This document shows, piece by piece, positions 33,741 through 44,400 of a DNA stretch of 64,000 bases. The notes beneath the pieces were generated by a model. That model had not been told where the DNA came from. It made no database searches and saw only the letters and a list, made by a program, of their open reading frames with translations. Positions within the stretch are counted from its first letter, which is position 1; the number at the start of each line of letters is the position of its first letter. Source of the stretch: CAUZIZ01 sp965218775 (GTDB lineage Bacteria; Acidobacteriota; UBA6911; RPQK01; JAJDTT01); the NCBI GenBank assembly GCA_965218775.1, contig CBDCLS010000006.1:1922001-1986000 (forward strand), in the 5' to 3' direction. Made by a program: the position numbers and the translations under genes.

Positions 33741-34871
33741 CTAGCGTAGATCCGACTTCTTCAGCGTTGCCAGTCCAATTCCTGTTGACCCGAAGTCGTC
33801 CCCGACGTAGAACATCCAGAGTTCGTCTTCCATCTCAATCAGGTTGGGATAGGACTGGTTCCGCGAATCGAAACCATCCGGGGAGAGAGGCAGAATCTCT
33901 CGATCGTCAAACCGCTCCCAGGTCAACCCATCCTGAGAATCCTGAGACCTCGCATAGGCGAGGCGGTATCCTCCTCGCCCACCGGCATCGGCCTCAACCG
34001 CCATGCTGTAGACGCTGAACCACATATGATAGGTCTCGCCCACCAGGATGACAGACGGCTTCGAAACGACTGCTTCAAAGGGCTGCACGGTGTCAAGACG
34101 AGGCGAGAGGGCCGCCTGCTCGCTCTTCTCCCAATCAATTCCGTCCTCGGAGATCCCATACCCGACGTGAACGATCCCTCGGTTTACCTCTCCGAATCTG
34201 ACGTATCGCTCTCCGGCCGTATACCACATTCGATATTCCGCAGGAGCCGTCCGCAGCACGCATACCGAGCCCGTCAAGCCCGCGTCGTAGTCCCCGGGTT
34301 TGCCCAGGGGCAAGAGCGGCTCCTTCTTGATCTCCCAGGTGATCCCTTCATCATGGCTCACCGCCAGGGAAGTACGGTTGGAGAGTTCGTTTGGAGCTGC
34401 CCAGGATCCCCAAACCACGTAGTACATCAACCAGGGACTGTCCCCCCTTGGCAGTACCCAAGGAAAGCTAGAGCCCCGGTCGCGAAGATTCCCCGATGTG
34501 GCGGGGCCAAGCATCGGTTGTTGACCGACCAAGGTCCAGTCTCGAGGATCCTGCGCGGCAGCTTCAGCCGCGTAGATGTAGTTCATCAAGCGTTTCCCTT
34601 CCGGACTCCGGGCATCCCCCACTCCTTCGCGGGTCCAGAAGTAGATGCGCAACCGACCATTCTTGAGTTTTATCACGCAGGGAGCCGAGAGCAGATTGCT
34701 CGAACGCGTCCCGGCGAAACCCGGCTCCAAGACGACGCCATGCTTTTCCCATGGCTGAAACGGTGCAGACCTCTCTCTGCTTTCCTCCACTTCAGTCGTG
34801 GATTCCGGCCCTGACGCGCAAGCGACCAGGGACAGCATGAATACGGATCTCCACGGAAATCTGAACCTCAT
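33741..34871 (-). CDS. Lipoprotein with five-bladed beta-propeller (GH43/GH32-like glycosidase fold)
   Basis: A lipoprotein signal MRFRFPWRSVFMLSLVACAS with lipobox LVAC supports the start at 34871; a longer frame to 34997 has no signal peptide at its front. The body has repeated blade patterns as in GH32/43/62/68 and DUF377-type propellers: SAPCVIKLKNGRLRIYFWTR, SPWLMYYVVWGSW, AVSHDEGITWE, EYRMWYTAGERY, TYHMWFSVYSM and DELWMFYVGDD. The substrate is unknown and catalytic acids cannot be fixed by eye. 376 residues, probably anchored in a membrane facing the periplasm. A nearby sulfatase and GH32-like lipoprotein suggest a polysaccharide-use region. Confidence 0.8.
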   Translation of the reverse strand: MRFRFPWRSVFMLSLVACASGPESTTEVEESRERSAPFQPWEKHGVVLEPGFAGTRSSNLLSAPCVIKLKNGRLRIYFWTREGVGDARSPEGKRLMNYIYAAEAAAQDPRDWTLVGQQPMLGPATSGNLRDRGSSFPWVLPRGDSPWLMYYVVWGSWAAPNELSNRTSLAVSHDEGITWEIKKEPLLPLGKPGDYDAGLTGSVCVLRTAPAEYRMWYTAGERYVRFGEVNRGIVHVGYGISEDGIDWEKSEQAALSPRLDTVQPFEAVVSKPSVILVGETYHMWFSVYSMAVEADAGGRGGYRLAYARSQDSQDGLTWERFDDREILPLSPDGFDSRNQSYPNLIEMEDELWMFYVGDDFGSTGIGLATLKKSDLR

Positions 34872-35264
34872 TTTCAAATTCGACGCCTTCTGACGGAGGG
34901 CAACATGAAACCGGCTACCAAGGAGAGAGATGGGCGACAGCACAATCTCGCCGTCCCCAACCACACACCTGCGTTTCAGGCTTCCACGAACCAGCAATGC
35001 CTACCCCGGAAACAACAGTTTCTGTCCGAGTGACCCGGGCAGCTGGCGGCGTCACCGGCCTCAACACGCCTCTGACAAGGAAGTCTTTCGAATCTTAAGG
35101 AGCAACATTCTGCAGGTCAAGGCCGCTCCTTCACCGCCTACGCTCAAGTCTGCACCCTCCCTGCCGCTGACGGCCGCAGTAGACCTTTGCCGAGGTTGGG
35201 GCCGCTTCGTTGACGCACTCTAAAACGGCTGCTAATGTGATCCTGCTAGAAGACGAAAAGCCCC
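34872..35264. other. Non-coding gap between divergent genes
   Basis: About 390 bp between the propeller lipoprotein gene (minus) and the CocE-type hydrolase gene (plus). No homologous frame, tRNA, clear promoter pair or terminator was seen; it presumably holds both promoters. Confidence 0.4.
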
Positions 35265-36953
35265 ATGGAGATTCGAACGAACGTTCCGGCCGCGATGCGC
35301 GACGGGACCCTGCTGCGCTCCGATCTCTATGTGCCCGGCGGAAAGGGGCCCTTTCCTACACTGGTCTGCAGGACACCCTACGACAAGACGCTTCATGAGG
35401 ACGACTGCCGCCAACTGTGCCAAAGAGGATATCTGGTAGTGGCGCAGGATGTGCGCGGGCGCTATGCCTCCGATGGCGCGTTCAAACCGGGCTTCTTCTC
35501 TTCCGACCACTGCGACGCCGAAGATGGTTTCGATACCATCGAGTGGGCGGCGAGCCTAAGCGAGTCCAATGGGAGGATCGGGACATTCGGCAACTCCTAC
35601 GTGGGTTGGACGCAGTGGGAGCTGGCCCACACGCGCCCACCCCACCTCGAATGCCTGATGCCGCAGGGGATCGCGGCCAACCTGCTGGACCGCGAGCTAG
35701 GGGGCGTACTGCGCGTCGGTCGAGTGCTGACCTGGTGTGTGAACAGCTTGTCTATAGACGCCCGGAAGAAGGCGGGTCTGGCTTGGGGACCCAGGGATCA
35801 GGAGGAGGCGCAGTGCGAGTGGGCTCACCACGACCGATCCAAGTGGCTCTGGTTCCTGCCGCTGATGGATATCCCAGATCACGCCATGTCCGGCATCGGT
35901 AAACACTTCCGTCGCTGGCTCGCCGACCATCAGACGGACCACCTGGACCTGGAATCGCAACATGGGAAGATCGAGGTTCCGGCGCTGATTACGACCGGCT
36001 GGTACGACCAGCAGATCGGATCGATACGACACTTCACCGGCATGAGGACGGGAGGCGGCAGCGAAAGAGCCAGGAGCGGAACCCGGCTGATCGTCGGCCC
36101 CTGGACGCACACCGGGTCCGATTGGGGCAGCTCGGTGGGAGAAGTCGACTTCGGTCCCGAAGCCGCACGCGACTACCTTGAGGTCTCCAGTGCCTGGTTT
36201 GACTACTGGCTCAAAGGAGAGCAGACGAGCGTGGAGGAGTGGCCCCCGATTCAGCTTTTCGTCATGGGAGCCAATCGCTGGCGCTCTGAGTCCGAATGGC
36301 CGCTGGCAAGGACGCGCTACACCAGGTTCTACCTCCACAGCGGCGGCAGCGCGAACACGGCGGGGGGCGATGGACTCCTGTCGCCGGAGCCGCCCCTGGA
36401 GGAAGCGCCGGACGAGTACATCTACGACCCGCGGGATCCGCTGATGACAAGATTCTCGCTGCAGGGTCAACAGGAACCCTGGGACCAGAGACCGCTCGAC
36501 TGGAGACCTGACCTTCTGGTCTATTCGACTCCCCCACTCGAGCACCCGATCGAGGTGACCGGGCCAATCTCGGTCCAGCTCTTCGCCGCCTCTTCAGCAG
36601 TCGACACCGACTTCGTCGTGAAGCTTGTGGATCGTAGGCCGGATGGATTTGCGCAGGAACTGTGCCACGGCATCGTGCGAGCCCGTTATCGCGACTGCTA
36701 CGAATCGCCGACGCTGATAGAGCCTGGAAGAGTCTACGAGTACAACATTCAGGTCAACCCAACCAGCAACCTCTTTCGACCCGGTCACCGGATACAGGTC
36801 CATTTGTCCAGCAGCGATTTTCCCAATTTCGACCGAAACCACAACACCGGCGGGGACGACTACCGCGAGTCCACTCTGTTGACGGCCAGACAGACCATCT
36901 TCCACGACTCCCTGAGACCTTCGCACATCGTCCTTCCAGTCATCCCGAGTTGA
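35265..36953 (+). CDS. CocE/NonD family hydrolase (X-Pro dipeptidyl-peptidase S15-like)
   Basis: Alpha/beta hydrolase with a C-terminal jelly roll. The nucleophile elbow is GTFGNSYVGWTQ, matching G-x-S-Y-x-G. The acid is Asp in TTGWYDQQIG and the base is His in VGPWTHTG. The N-terminal DGTLLRSDLYVPGG and RTPYDKT, and the oxyanion region VVAQDVRGRYASDG, fit CocE-like esterases and acylases. The C-terminal PepX_C domain is from about residue 345 (YLHSGGSAN, VYEYNIQVNPTSNLFRPGHR). 562 residues, no signal peptide, so probably cytosolic. The natural substrate could be an ester, amide or beta-lactam-like acyl compound. Standing alone between a propeller lipoprotein and a convergent sulfatase gene. 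Confidence 0.9.
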   Translation: MEIRTNVPAAMRDGTLLRSDLYVPGGKGPFPTLVCRTPYDKTLHEDDCRQLCQRGYLVVAQDVRGRYASDGAFKPGFFSSDHCDAEDGFDTIEWAASLSESNGRIGTFGNSYVGWTQWELAHTRPPHLECLMPQGIAANLLDRELGGVLRVGRVLTWCVNSLSIDARKKAGLAWGPRDQEEAQCEWAHHDRSKWLWFLPLMDIPDHAMSGIGKHFRRWLADHQTDHLDLESQHGKIEVPALITTGWYDQQIGSIRHFTGMRTGGGSERARSGTRLIVGPWTHTGSDWGSSVGEVDFGPEAARDYLEVSSAWFDYWLKGEQTSVEEWPPIQLFVMGANRWRSESEWPLARTRYTRFYLHSGGSANTAGGDGLLSPEPPLEEAPDEYIYDPRDPLMTRFSLQGQQEPWDQRPLDWRPDLLVYSTPPLEHPIEVTGPISVQLFAASSAVDTDFVVKLVDRRPDGFAQELCHGIVRARYRDCYESPTLIEPGRVYEYNIQVNPTSNLFRPGHRIQVHLSSSDFPNFDRNHNTGGDDYRESTLLTARQTIFHDSLRPSHIVLPVIPS

Positions 36954-36997
36954 GGGCTTGTGATCGGTTGGGCTGTCAGACAGCGTCGCCAGGGATC

Positions 36998-38405
36998 TCA
37001 GGGGCGGAGCTGTTTCTGGGAAGCGGCGTCCAGCCGGAGCTGGGCCTTCAGGAGGTCCTCCAGCTCCCGGACCCGTTCTCGATGCATCCTGGCAAGATCC
37101 CGCTCCTCGGAGGGATCCTGGGCCAGATCATAGAGCTCTTGATTGACGATCTCGCCACCGCGCTCCCGGGCCACCAGCTTCCAATCCCCGTGACGCAGAG
37201 CCAGCCGGTCATGAGGTGTTCCCCAGTCGTCGCGTCCCCTCCAGTGAAGTGTCCTGGAGGAAGGCGTGGTCTGCCCCGCCAACCAGGGCCAGAGATCGCG
37301 ACCGTCCCAGGATGGATCGCCGGGCGCCAGGTAGCCAGCCAGAGAGGTGAGCGTGGGCATCCAGTCCAGGATGCTGACGACACCGTTCAGCATTCCCGGC
37401 TTGAGGGTCCCCGGCCAGTAGACGAAAGCCGGCACACGGATCCCACCCTCGTAGACCTGGGTCTGCCATCCCCGCAGGGGACGGTTGTCTCCCAGCACCG
37501 GACACCGGGGGTGTGGACTGCCGTAGATCTCACTTCCGAACTCGGCCCAGTGCTCCTGCCCGCCGTTGTCGCTGGAGAAGACGACGAGTGTGTTCCGCAC
37601 CTGGCCGCTCCGTTCCAGGGCTCCCATCACCTGGCCGATGGCGTCGTCCATATGGGAGGCCGCAGCCGCAAAGGACCGGCGGCAGGGCTGCAGGTCTTCG
37701 GGGTAGAGGGAAAGCCACTTCTCGGGCTCGACCAGCGCCAGGTGGACGGCGGTGTAGGGTAAGTAGAGGAAGAAGGGACGATCTCTTGGAGTTTCGATGA
37801 AACGAATCGCCTCGGCCGTGATCAGATCCGTGGCGTGGCCCTCCTCGTCAACGAACCGGTCGTTGCGGTGCCAGGTACGGGAATAGGGACCGGGGTTGTA
37901 GATGTGGTTGTAGGGATGGATTCCTCCCCCGAAGACCCCATAGGAGTGGTCGAATCCGAAGCTCAGGGGTCCGGCCACAGGAGCATATCCCAGATGCCAC
38001 TTCCCGCTGATGGCCGTCTCGTATCCCGCCTCCCTCAATGCCGAGGCCAGGGTCAGGGTAGAGCTGGAGAAAGGTGTGTGAGCGTAGGACTGGCGTTCCG
38101 GAAAACGGGTTGGGCAACGCCCGGTCATCAAGGCTACCCGGGTCGGATAACACACCGGATACACATAGTGCTGCTCCATCCGGACTCCGGCGTGAGCCAT
38201 CCGATCCAGGTTGGGGGTCTGGATCTCCGAGCCATGGTAGCCCACGTCTCTCCAGCCCAGGTTGTCGGCCAGGATGAAGAGGATGTTGGGCCTGGGAGGC
38301 GGGTTTCCTCCCATCGGGGTAGGCTCGCTGCAGGCCGCTGCCATCAGGAGCAACACCGAGATCAGACAATGACAAAAACCTTTTCGAACGTTCTCGGATC
38401 ACCAT
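36998..38405 (-). CDS. Sulfatase (formylglycine type), lipoprotein, apparent 5' frameshift
   Basis: Hydrolyses sulfate esters. RPNILFILADNLGWRDVGYH holds the metal-binding Asp residues. The active-site box VCYPTRVALMTGR has C-x-P-x-R, where Cys becomes formylglycine. SGKWHLGY and FSSDNGGQ complete the site. It resembles arylsulfatase B/GalNAc-4-sulfatase forms. The uninterrupted frame begins only near 38356 with LLLMAAACSEP. Upstream, ATG 38405 opens MVIRERSKRF in another frame. Dropping one base of the five-A run (plus strand 38374-38378) joins them into MVIRERSKRFCHCLISVLLL, a full lipoprotein signal. So this is either a sequence error, a frameshift mutation, or a shorter start (GTG 38359). 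About 465 residues. Confidence 0.88.
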
Positions 38406-38490
38406 GGAGAGAGACCGGGAGCATTGTCCTCGATATGAGTCTAGACAAACAGATTGTGTCAGCACGGTTAGATCACCCTGATAATACTAC

Positions 38491-40107
38491 TCACCATGGG
38501 TTGGCCGGGGCCATGTCCCAGGCTTGTAGGGACCGAACCTCAACCGGCCCACCCTCTGCGAACAAGAGGATCCCTTGGGAATCGGATCGGGTGGGATAGA
38601 TGCGCCGCATCACAGCCTGGCGATCATTGGCAAAAACCTCCACCACGGATCGGTCCAGGAAGACCCGGAGCTCGAGAGGCTCATCCTCATTCAGTTCAAG
38701 CGGACCGCCCTCCAAGGATTTCGGGCCTTCTCCCGCTGAGGAGCGGGTAGTATCGATCACCAACTTGCGTTTCGAGGCATCGTAGAAAACCAGGGTTTCT
38801 TCATCGCCGTCCGGGGATCGGCGTACCTTCAAGCCATACTTTTGGGCCCCGTCGCCACTGAGCTCCAATCGCAGCTCCAGGGTGTCCCCGGACATGTCCT
38901 CCAGCGCCAGTTCCCCACCGGCGGGGAGCACCAGATCCTCGCGGCTGCGGGGGTTGTATCGTAACATCTCCAACTCCGGCGCCGGACGCATGCGAAGCGC
39001 CCCTTCTTCGCCCAGCCACAACACCCGGGGCAACGCAAGGGTTCCAGACCATCCGCTTGCCTGGCGGCTGCTTTCGCTGCGCCCATCGTGGATCCAGGCC
39101 CACAGGATCCTCCGCCCCTTCGGGTCCAGAACCGTCTCCGGAGCGAAGAAGGCCTTGTCCACCCAGGACATGCGCCCGTGGGTCTCCGGCTCGAAGCGAT
39201 CCTCTTCATAGAGCCCGATATAGTACTGGCAACCCTTGTTGTGGCTGATGTAGAGCATCAGATGCCGATCGCTGGATGGCCCACCTTCCGGAGCTGAGGG
39301 TAGCGGAAAGAAGTCGGGACACATGTTGTCCTCGTCCTCCTGGGTCCACTTCCGATGGGACTCATAGAAGGGATGGAGGTAGTCCCAGCTCACCATGTCG
39401 TCAGAAGCAAAGAGGTACGCCGTATCTCCCAGGTGCTGATCCAACCTACGCTTCAGCCCGTACTCTCTCAGAACCAAAAGGTTACCGGTGAGCATGTAGT
39501 AGCGCCCATTTCGCTGCCAGATGGCACTGGGGTCGGCCGCCCCGTAGACGACCTCCCCGACCTCGCCCTGGAGGACGGTCATGCCCTTCTCCGTCTCCCG
39601 GATGACCGGGTTGTGGGGACTCTTGGTCCAATTCTCCAGCAGATCGTCCGTGCTGGTGGCGGTACATACGCCTCGTCCGACCCCCCAGTAGGTGATGGTG
39701 GGAACACCCTCCCGGTCCAGGGAGGCTCCGCCGCTGAACACCATCTGGTCTCCCTCTCCCGGCTCCAATGCCATGGGATGGTGGCGCCAGTGGATCAGAT
39801 CCGTGCTGGAGATGTGCGCGTAGCTGTGCCCCTTTTCGTTCTGGATGATCAACATCAGGTGGTAGCGCCCCTTCCAGAACAGGGCGCCATTGGGATCGAA
39901 GGGCTCCGACACTCCCTCGGTGGAGACGATGTGATAGGTGGGCCGGTGGGGATCCGCCAAGAGCCGTGCTCGGAGCTCTCGGGAGACTTGAATTAGCCCT
40001 TTGTCGCCAGTCACGTCCTCACCCTCTGAACGGTCGCTCTCCGGTTGAATAGAACAGCCTCCGAGGCTCAATCCCAGGAGCATTACCACAACTCTCGTCA
40101 GCGCCAT
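38491..40107 (-). CDS. GH32-like lipoprotein (fructosidase fold) lacking the usual acid/base Glu
   Basis: The start at 40107 is fixed by a lipoprotein signal MALTRVVVMLLGLSLGGCSI; an open frame continues upstream to 40458 but looks non-coding. The five-bladed propeller has the nucleophile motif as FDPNGALFWKGRYHL (Asp kept), SSTDLIHWRHHPMAL, an ADPSAIWQ site in place of FRDP, and EDNMCPDFFPLP where GH32 enzymes normally have E-C-P, so the acid/base Glu is Met. A C-terminal beta-sandwich ends with FLDRSVVEVFANDRQAV, the typical GH32C signature. 538 residues. It may be a lectin-like or mechanistically altered member. Its minus-strand neighbour is the sulfatase. Confidence 0.85.
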   Translation of the reverse strand: MALTRVVVMLLGLSLGGCSIQPESDRSEGEDVTGDKGLIQVSRELRARLLADPHRPTYHIVSTEGVSEPFDPNGALFWKGRYHLMLIIQNEKGHSYAHISSTDLIHWRHHPMALEPGEGDQMVFSGGASLDREGVPTITYWGVGRGVCTATSTDDLLENWTKSPHNPVIRETEKGMTVLQGEVGEVVYGAADPSAIWQRNGRYYMLTGNLLVLREYGLKRRLDQHLGDTAYLFASDDMVSWDYLHPFYESHRKWTQEDEDNMCPDFFPLPSAPEGGPSSDRHLMLYISHNKGCQYYIGLYEEDRFEPETHGRMSWVDKAFFAPETVLDPKGRRILWAWIHDGRSESSRQASGWSGTLALPRVLWLGEEGALRMRPAPELEMLRYNPRSREDLVLPAGGELALEDMSGDTLELRLELSGDGAQKYGLKVRRSPDGDEETLVFYDASKRKLVIDTTRSSAGEGPKSLEGGPLELNEDEPLELRVFLDRSVVEVFANDRQAVMRRIYPTRSDSQGILLFAEGGPVEVRSLQAWDMAPANPW

Positions 40108-40454
40108 TGAGCACCAAACTACTCGACCGCTCCCAGGCTGGCAAGTCATAGACAGGACGTGGAAGTGACCCTCTGGGAGGCATGCTTCTCCAGTGCCCGG
40201 CATATGTGCCGAGCTTACCGAACGCAAGCAGAGCAAGTACGAGCCATGTCTAGATTTTAGCAAGCGGAGGCGACGATTCAGACCTGTTCCGGTTAAGCCG
40301 TGCGGACTGTGCATTTGCCGACTCATGCGACTTTCGCACCAAACTGCTGGACGGCTTGACCGCCTATCTCGTGGGGGCGTAAACAATCCGGTAGTCTCCC
40401 ACTCGTATTCGGTAGTGGTACTCGAGATGCCGTGAATTGTGGGCTCTCCAATTC
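40108..40454. other. Gap without a recognised gene
   Basis: Upstream region of the GH32-like lipoprotein gene. The open frame extending from that gene has low-complexity, non-homologous content. No RNA gene, repeat or clear promoter was seen. Confidence 0.35.
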
Positions 40455-41135
40455 TCAACGCGGCCTGACCTCAGCAGAAACAAGTCGGTTCAACGTCAAG
40501 CGCAACATCGGTCTCTTATCCAGGACGTCTTTGGGCAGCAGGAACCCGCCTTGAAGCTTGGCCTTCTCTCTCGGGGACAAGGTCTGGGGTGTGATGCTTT
40601 CGAACCAGGGAACCATGAGCTCCAGCAACCCGCCAACTAGGACCATCAGCGCCTTGGGTGGGACGTCTTCGAACTGGGATGGCAGGTCTTCGAACTGGTA
40701 GCCTGATGAGTCAAAGTGTTTCAAGATCTGCTTGGAAGCCATCGCAAGAGCTGATCCACCTGGCCACGACAATACTGCTTCGAAAATCGCTAGAGCCTCC
40801 TCGCCGAGGTTCTCCACTTCGACAGACAGCAGGAGCACTTTCTTCCCACTTGCGGTCTCGACGTTGTGGCTTGAAGATTCCTTGATCAAGAAAGAAAAGG
40901 CCTTCCGGTCCTGGTCCGGATGTGACCCGGCCAACGAAGCTGCCCGCTGTGCAGTCTTGTTTCTTGCCCAGGGCCTTGCTCCTTCTCCGAACCTCTTGGT
41001 GGTCTGGTCTTCCTCGGAAACGTAGACCACCGTAGTCCCCAGCCCTATCAGCCTTCCCCGGTAGGGCCGCCGGGTCGGCCTGCGCATCGACCTTTTCGAG
41101 GCTTGCTCGGCGTTCACTCGCGTTACGGCCTGCAC
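40455..41135 (-). CDS. Hypothetical protein
   Basis: 226 residues from a GTG at 41135; an internal ATG (MRRPTRRPYRGR) would shorten it by 16. No signal peptide, membrane helix or known motif was recognised. Features seen: a basic N-terminus, then GRLIGLGTTVVYVSEEDQTT, a long mixed segment with ASGKKVLLLSVEVENLGEEA, and a Leu-rich patch KALMVLVGGLLELMVPWF. Codon use and length favour a real gene over chance, but it lies between a GH32-like gene and a repeat-bearing gap and could be a remnant. No function is proposed. Confidence 0.45.
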   Translation of the reverse strand: MQAVTRVNAEQASKRSMRRPTRRPYRGRLIGLGTTVVYVSEEDQTTKRFGEGARPWARNKTAQRAASLAGSHPDQDRKAFSFLIKESSSHNVETASGKKVLLLSVEVENLGEEALAIFEAVLSWPGGSALAMASKQILKHFDSSGYQFEDLPSQFEDVPPKALMVLVGGLLELMVPWFESITPQTLSPREKAKLQGGFLLPKDVLDKRPMLRLTLNRLVSAEVRPR

Positions 41136-41230
41136 ACTCGCGCTGTCACCAATTCGTGACTCGCTTCACCAGAGGCTTCAACCATTTCGTTACCTCCATA
41201 GTTGCTCCGGTTGCTTCCGGCTGGAGCGGT

Positions 41231-41343
41231 TGCCGGGTGGGACTTTCACCCACTGGGAAAGCGCCGCCTTTGCACGGCGCACGCCAAGAGCAGTCATTCC
41301 GCTCAGACCAAGCGGTCATGCAGCCACGAAAAGCCTGTGGCTG
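41231..41343. ncRNA. Three consecutive hairpins, possible structured RNA or repeat
   Basis: In about 113 bp there are three perfect stems: GGGTG/CACCC (41235-41239 with 41247-41251), GCGCCG/CGGCGC (41261-41266 with 41275-41280), and CAGCCAC/GTGGCTG (41321-41327 with 41337-41343). The first two are 9 bp apart. They lie in the 335-bp gap upstream of the multiheme cytochrome gene. There is no T-run after any stem, so a simple terminator is unlikely. The strand is unknown. Confidence 0.35.
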
Positions 41344-41470
41344 AAAAGAATGGGTTGCCTTTTCGCGAGACTCTTAAGCATCACTGTCGGTTGACTATGT
41401 GTTCCTACAGCCGAACACACTATACTTTCAGCACGGTATCGAGAATCTAAATCACCTCCAAGGCGGCTTC

Positions 41471-44400
41471 ATGAGACATATCGTAAATCGGCAGGCGGGG
41501 AGATCCAACGTGAATCGATCGAAAGCGTTTCGTGTCGGCTGGGCGGGGACTGCTGTAGTTGCGGTGCTGGTTGCTCTGCTTAGCGGTGCAGCCGGCCAGG
41601 GGCAGGCGCCCCTTCCTGATTACTGCAAGGGCGCCCAGCCGGCCGACCTGCCCTTGCCGTCCTCCATGCCGCTCGCTGACTACGAGGAGAAACTCTACGC
41701 CTTTCTTTTTGATCGGGAATACACGGGGCTGAGCTGGTGTGTTGATCGTGAAGTTCGGGACACGGGACCCTTTATCTTGGGCAGCAATTACGGTACGCAT
41801 CCCGCCGTGCGCATCTACTATTCTCCCGGCGTGATCAATTGGCTCAGGGAGGGGCGCAAGGATGAAATCCCAGACGGCGCCATGATCATCAAGGAGATGT
41901 TCGGCCCGCCCGCCGCGCGTTACAACGAGCTGCAGCAAAGCATTGACGCGCAATTCCCTGATGATGCGAAAAAGGCGGAGCAGCAATTCGAAGCAGCACT
42001 CCAGGGGACGCTGGAAGCATGGACAGTTCTCGTCAAGGACAAGAGTGTATCAAAGGACGGTTGGTTTTGGGCCGGCCCGGCACCGGGGAGCGGCCCCGAC
42101 AATTATGACTATCCGTTCAACTTCCCCACTACGGGTGCCGGCCTGGGAACCTGCCTGCGTTGCCACGCCTCGGCCGAAAGCGAGGTCACCTTCGCCTCGC
42201 TGAGCAACGTCAAGGGCTTCGAGCAGTTTGGTGACCCGCTGCGGTTCCGCGTCGATAACTCATGGCGAACGGGTCTCGTGCCGCAGGAGCGGCCAGCTCA
42301 AGGTGAGGCCGAGGCCGATTTGATCGCTAATTTGTTTCAACACCTGCCGGAATCACACCGCCGGCTGGATACGGTCATCTCGCCAGCTTTGCCGGGTCCC
42401 AGCTCAGCGTTCCTCGCGACCTTTAACCCTGTAAGGATGTCCTCGGACGGAAAGCCGGTCCAGTTGCTGCAGCCGGCCGAGAACCTGATTCAGGCTTTCC
42501 CCGGACAGTGGGCTGACCGCGTTCCGGCGGAACCGGACGGAGCCGAACAGTTCATCACATCGGACAATTGCCTTGGTTGCCACGGCGGTTTGGGCGGGGC
42601 GCCGTCCGGGCTGACGATGTTCGTCCAAACAGGTCCCAACTATGGTGACGGGTTCAATGTTTCCGAGTTTGGCGAATGGCGGTGGTCGCCCATGGGACTT
42701 GCCGGGCGCGACCCGATCTTCTTCGCGCAACTCGAGAGCGAGTTTGCGATTCTGGCTCAGGATGCGAAGAACGGCCTCTTTCCTGAAGAGAAGTTGCGCA
42801 CCTACCAACAGGCGCGGCTAACACCTGCCTGAGCTGTCACGGCGCGATGGGTCAACGACAGTTGCAGATTGACTTTAGTGAGCAGACATCGGGGATTGCA
42901 GATCCGAACTTCTACTATCCGGCCTACACCGGGCTGACGGACCCGCTGACGAATGAGCAAGAGCAGCGGCAGAAGGAAACGATGGTGGAAGGCCTCAACG
43001 GCGAAAAACACAGCGTCTATCCATATCACAAGTATGGGAATCTCGCGCGCGAGGGGATCAGTTGCACTCTCTGCCACCAAATTGATCCACCGACGCAGTG
43101 GACTGACTCGATGTCGCGGAACGAGAAGCTAGAGAAGTTTCTGCTCTATTCGACGACCGGCGTTTTCCCTTATAGCCCGCGCGACGAGTTGAACGGCCCG
43201 TTCGACGATGTCAAGACGAAGCCGATGGAGAATGCGCTCGGCATCGAACCGAAAGGGAACCCTTACATCCAAGACTCGAAGATGTGCGGCACGTGTCACG
43301 CCATCAATCTGCCGAACGTTGACGCGCCTACCGACAGGCCTCTGCAAGGTCTCGACCCGGAGGACCAAGAGATCCTCAACCAAGCCGGGAAAAATGGAGC
43401 GGAAGGGCCGCATCCCGTGCCGCTTTCGGACTCGCTCACCGGCTTCCAACACAGCATCGAGCAGGCGACTTATCTCGAGTGGGAAAACAGCGACTTTGCA
43501 TGGGATCCGAACACGAACCAAAGCTGCCAAGACTGCCATATGCCGGGCGGGTTCCGGTCGGCGGATGGCAAGGTGGACATTGCGCAGCTCTCCACCCAAA
43601 TCGCGACGATCCAGGATTCTACCTACCCCGAAGCGGATCACGATTTACCTAACAATGAAATCGACATCCCCGTCCGCGATGACTACCGGCGCCACGAGTT
43701 TGTCGGTCTGAACGTCTTCTTAGTGGAGATGTTCAATCAGTTCGACCGGATCTTGGGCATCGACCAGTCCGACTACATGACGAGCGCCACTAACGACGAC
43801 GAACTCGCCATCGAGAATATGCTGCGTCAAGCTCGCGAAGACACCGTCGCGTTGGATCTGAGTATCAAATCAGCCGGCCAGGGCTTGCTCGAAGCCGATG
43901 TCACAGTGACGAATAAGGTCGGCCACCGCTTGCCTAGTGGTGTCGGCTTCCGGCGAGTGTTTCTCGAAGTGCTTGTCACGCGGGAGGTCGGCGGGGCGGA
44001 AGAAGCCATTTGGGGTTCAGGCCGGACGAATTCGGTTGGCGTCATCGTCGATGGTAACGGTGTGCCTTTGAAAACCGAGTTTCTAAATCAGGGAAAGAGG
44101 AAGCCGCCTGAAGAGTGTGCGGAGCAGGGCTATGGCGGAATCGCGCTCTACCAAGAACACCACGAAGTGGTCACAGCGGAAGAGCAGGTGCAGATCTACG
44201 AGGAGTTGGTCCTGAATCACGAGGGCAAGTTTACGACGAGCTTCATCCACCGTGACTGTCACCCAAAGGACAATCGCCTGACTCCCTTTGGCACGATCGA
44301 TCCGGAGAAAAACCCGCAAGCATTCAAGAAACGCTTCGGTGACGACGAGACGATCAAGGCGTTCATGAAGGCAACCACGCCGGAGGGCCGTGCGGCGGAA

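Noticed and set aside
34930..35223. 97-codon plus-strand frame in the gap before the CocE-type gene
   Set aside because: No homology, no ribosome-binding site and unusual composition; it overlaps the 5' region of the lipoprotein gene.
40108..40458. Upstream extension of the GH32-like protein to 40458
   Set aside because: The added 117 residues lack homology, and the lipoprotein signal starting at 40107 would then be internal.
41391..41426. Promoter TTGACT ... TATACT upstream of the cytochrome gene
   Set aside because: The spacer is 24 bp, too long for a normal sigma-70 promoter.
42830..42832. TGA at the end of the first cytochrome frame as a selenocysteine codon (selB is in the window)
   Set aside because: Reading through TGA in the same frame does not continue the protein; the homologous continuation is in another frame and needs a frameshift.
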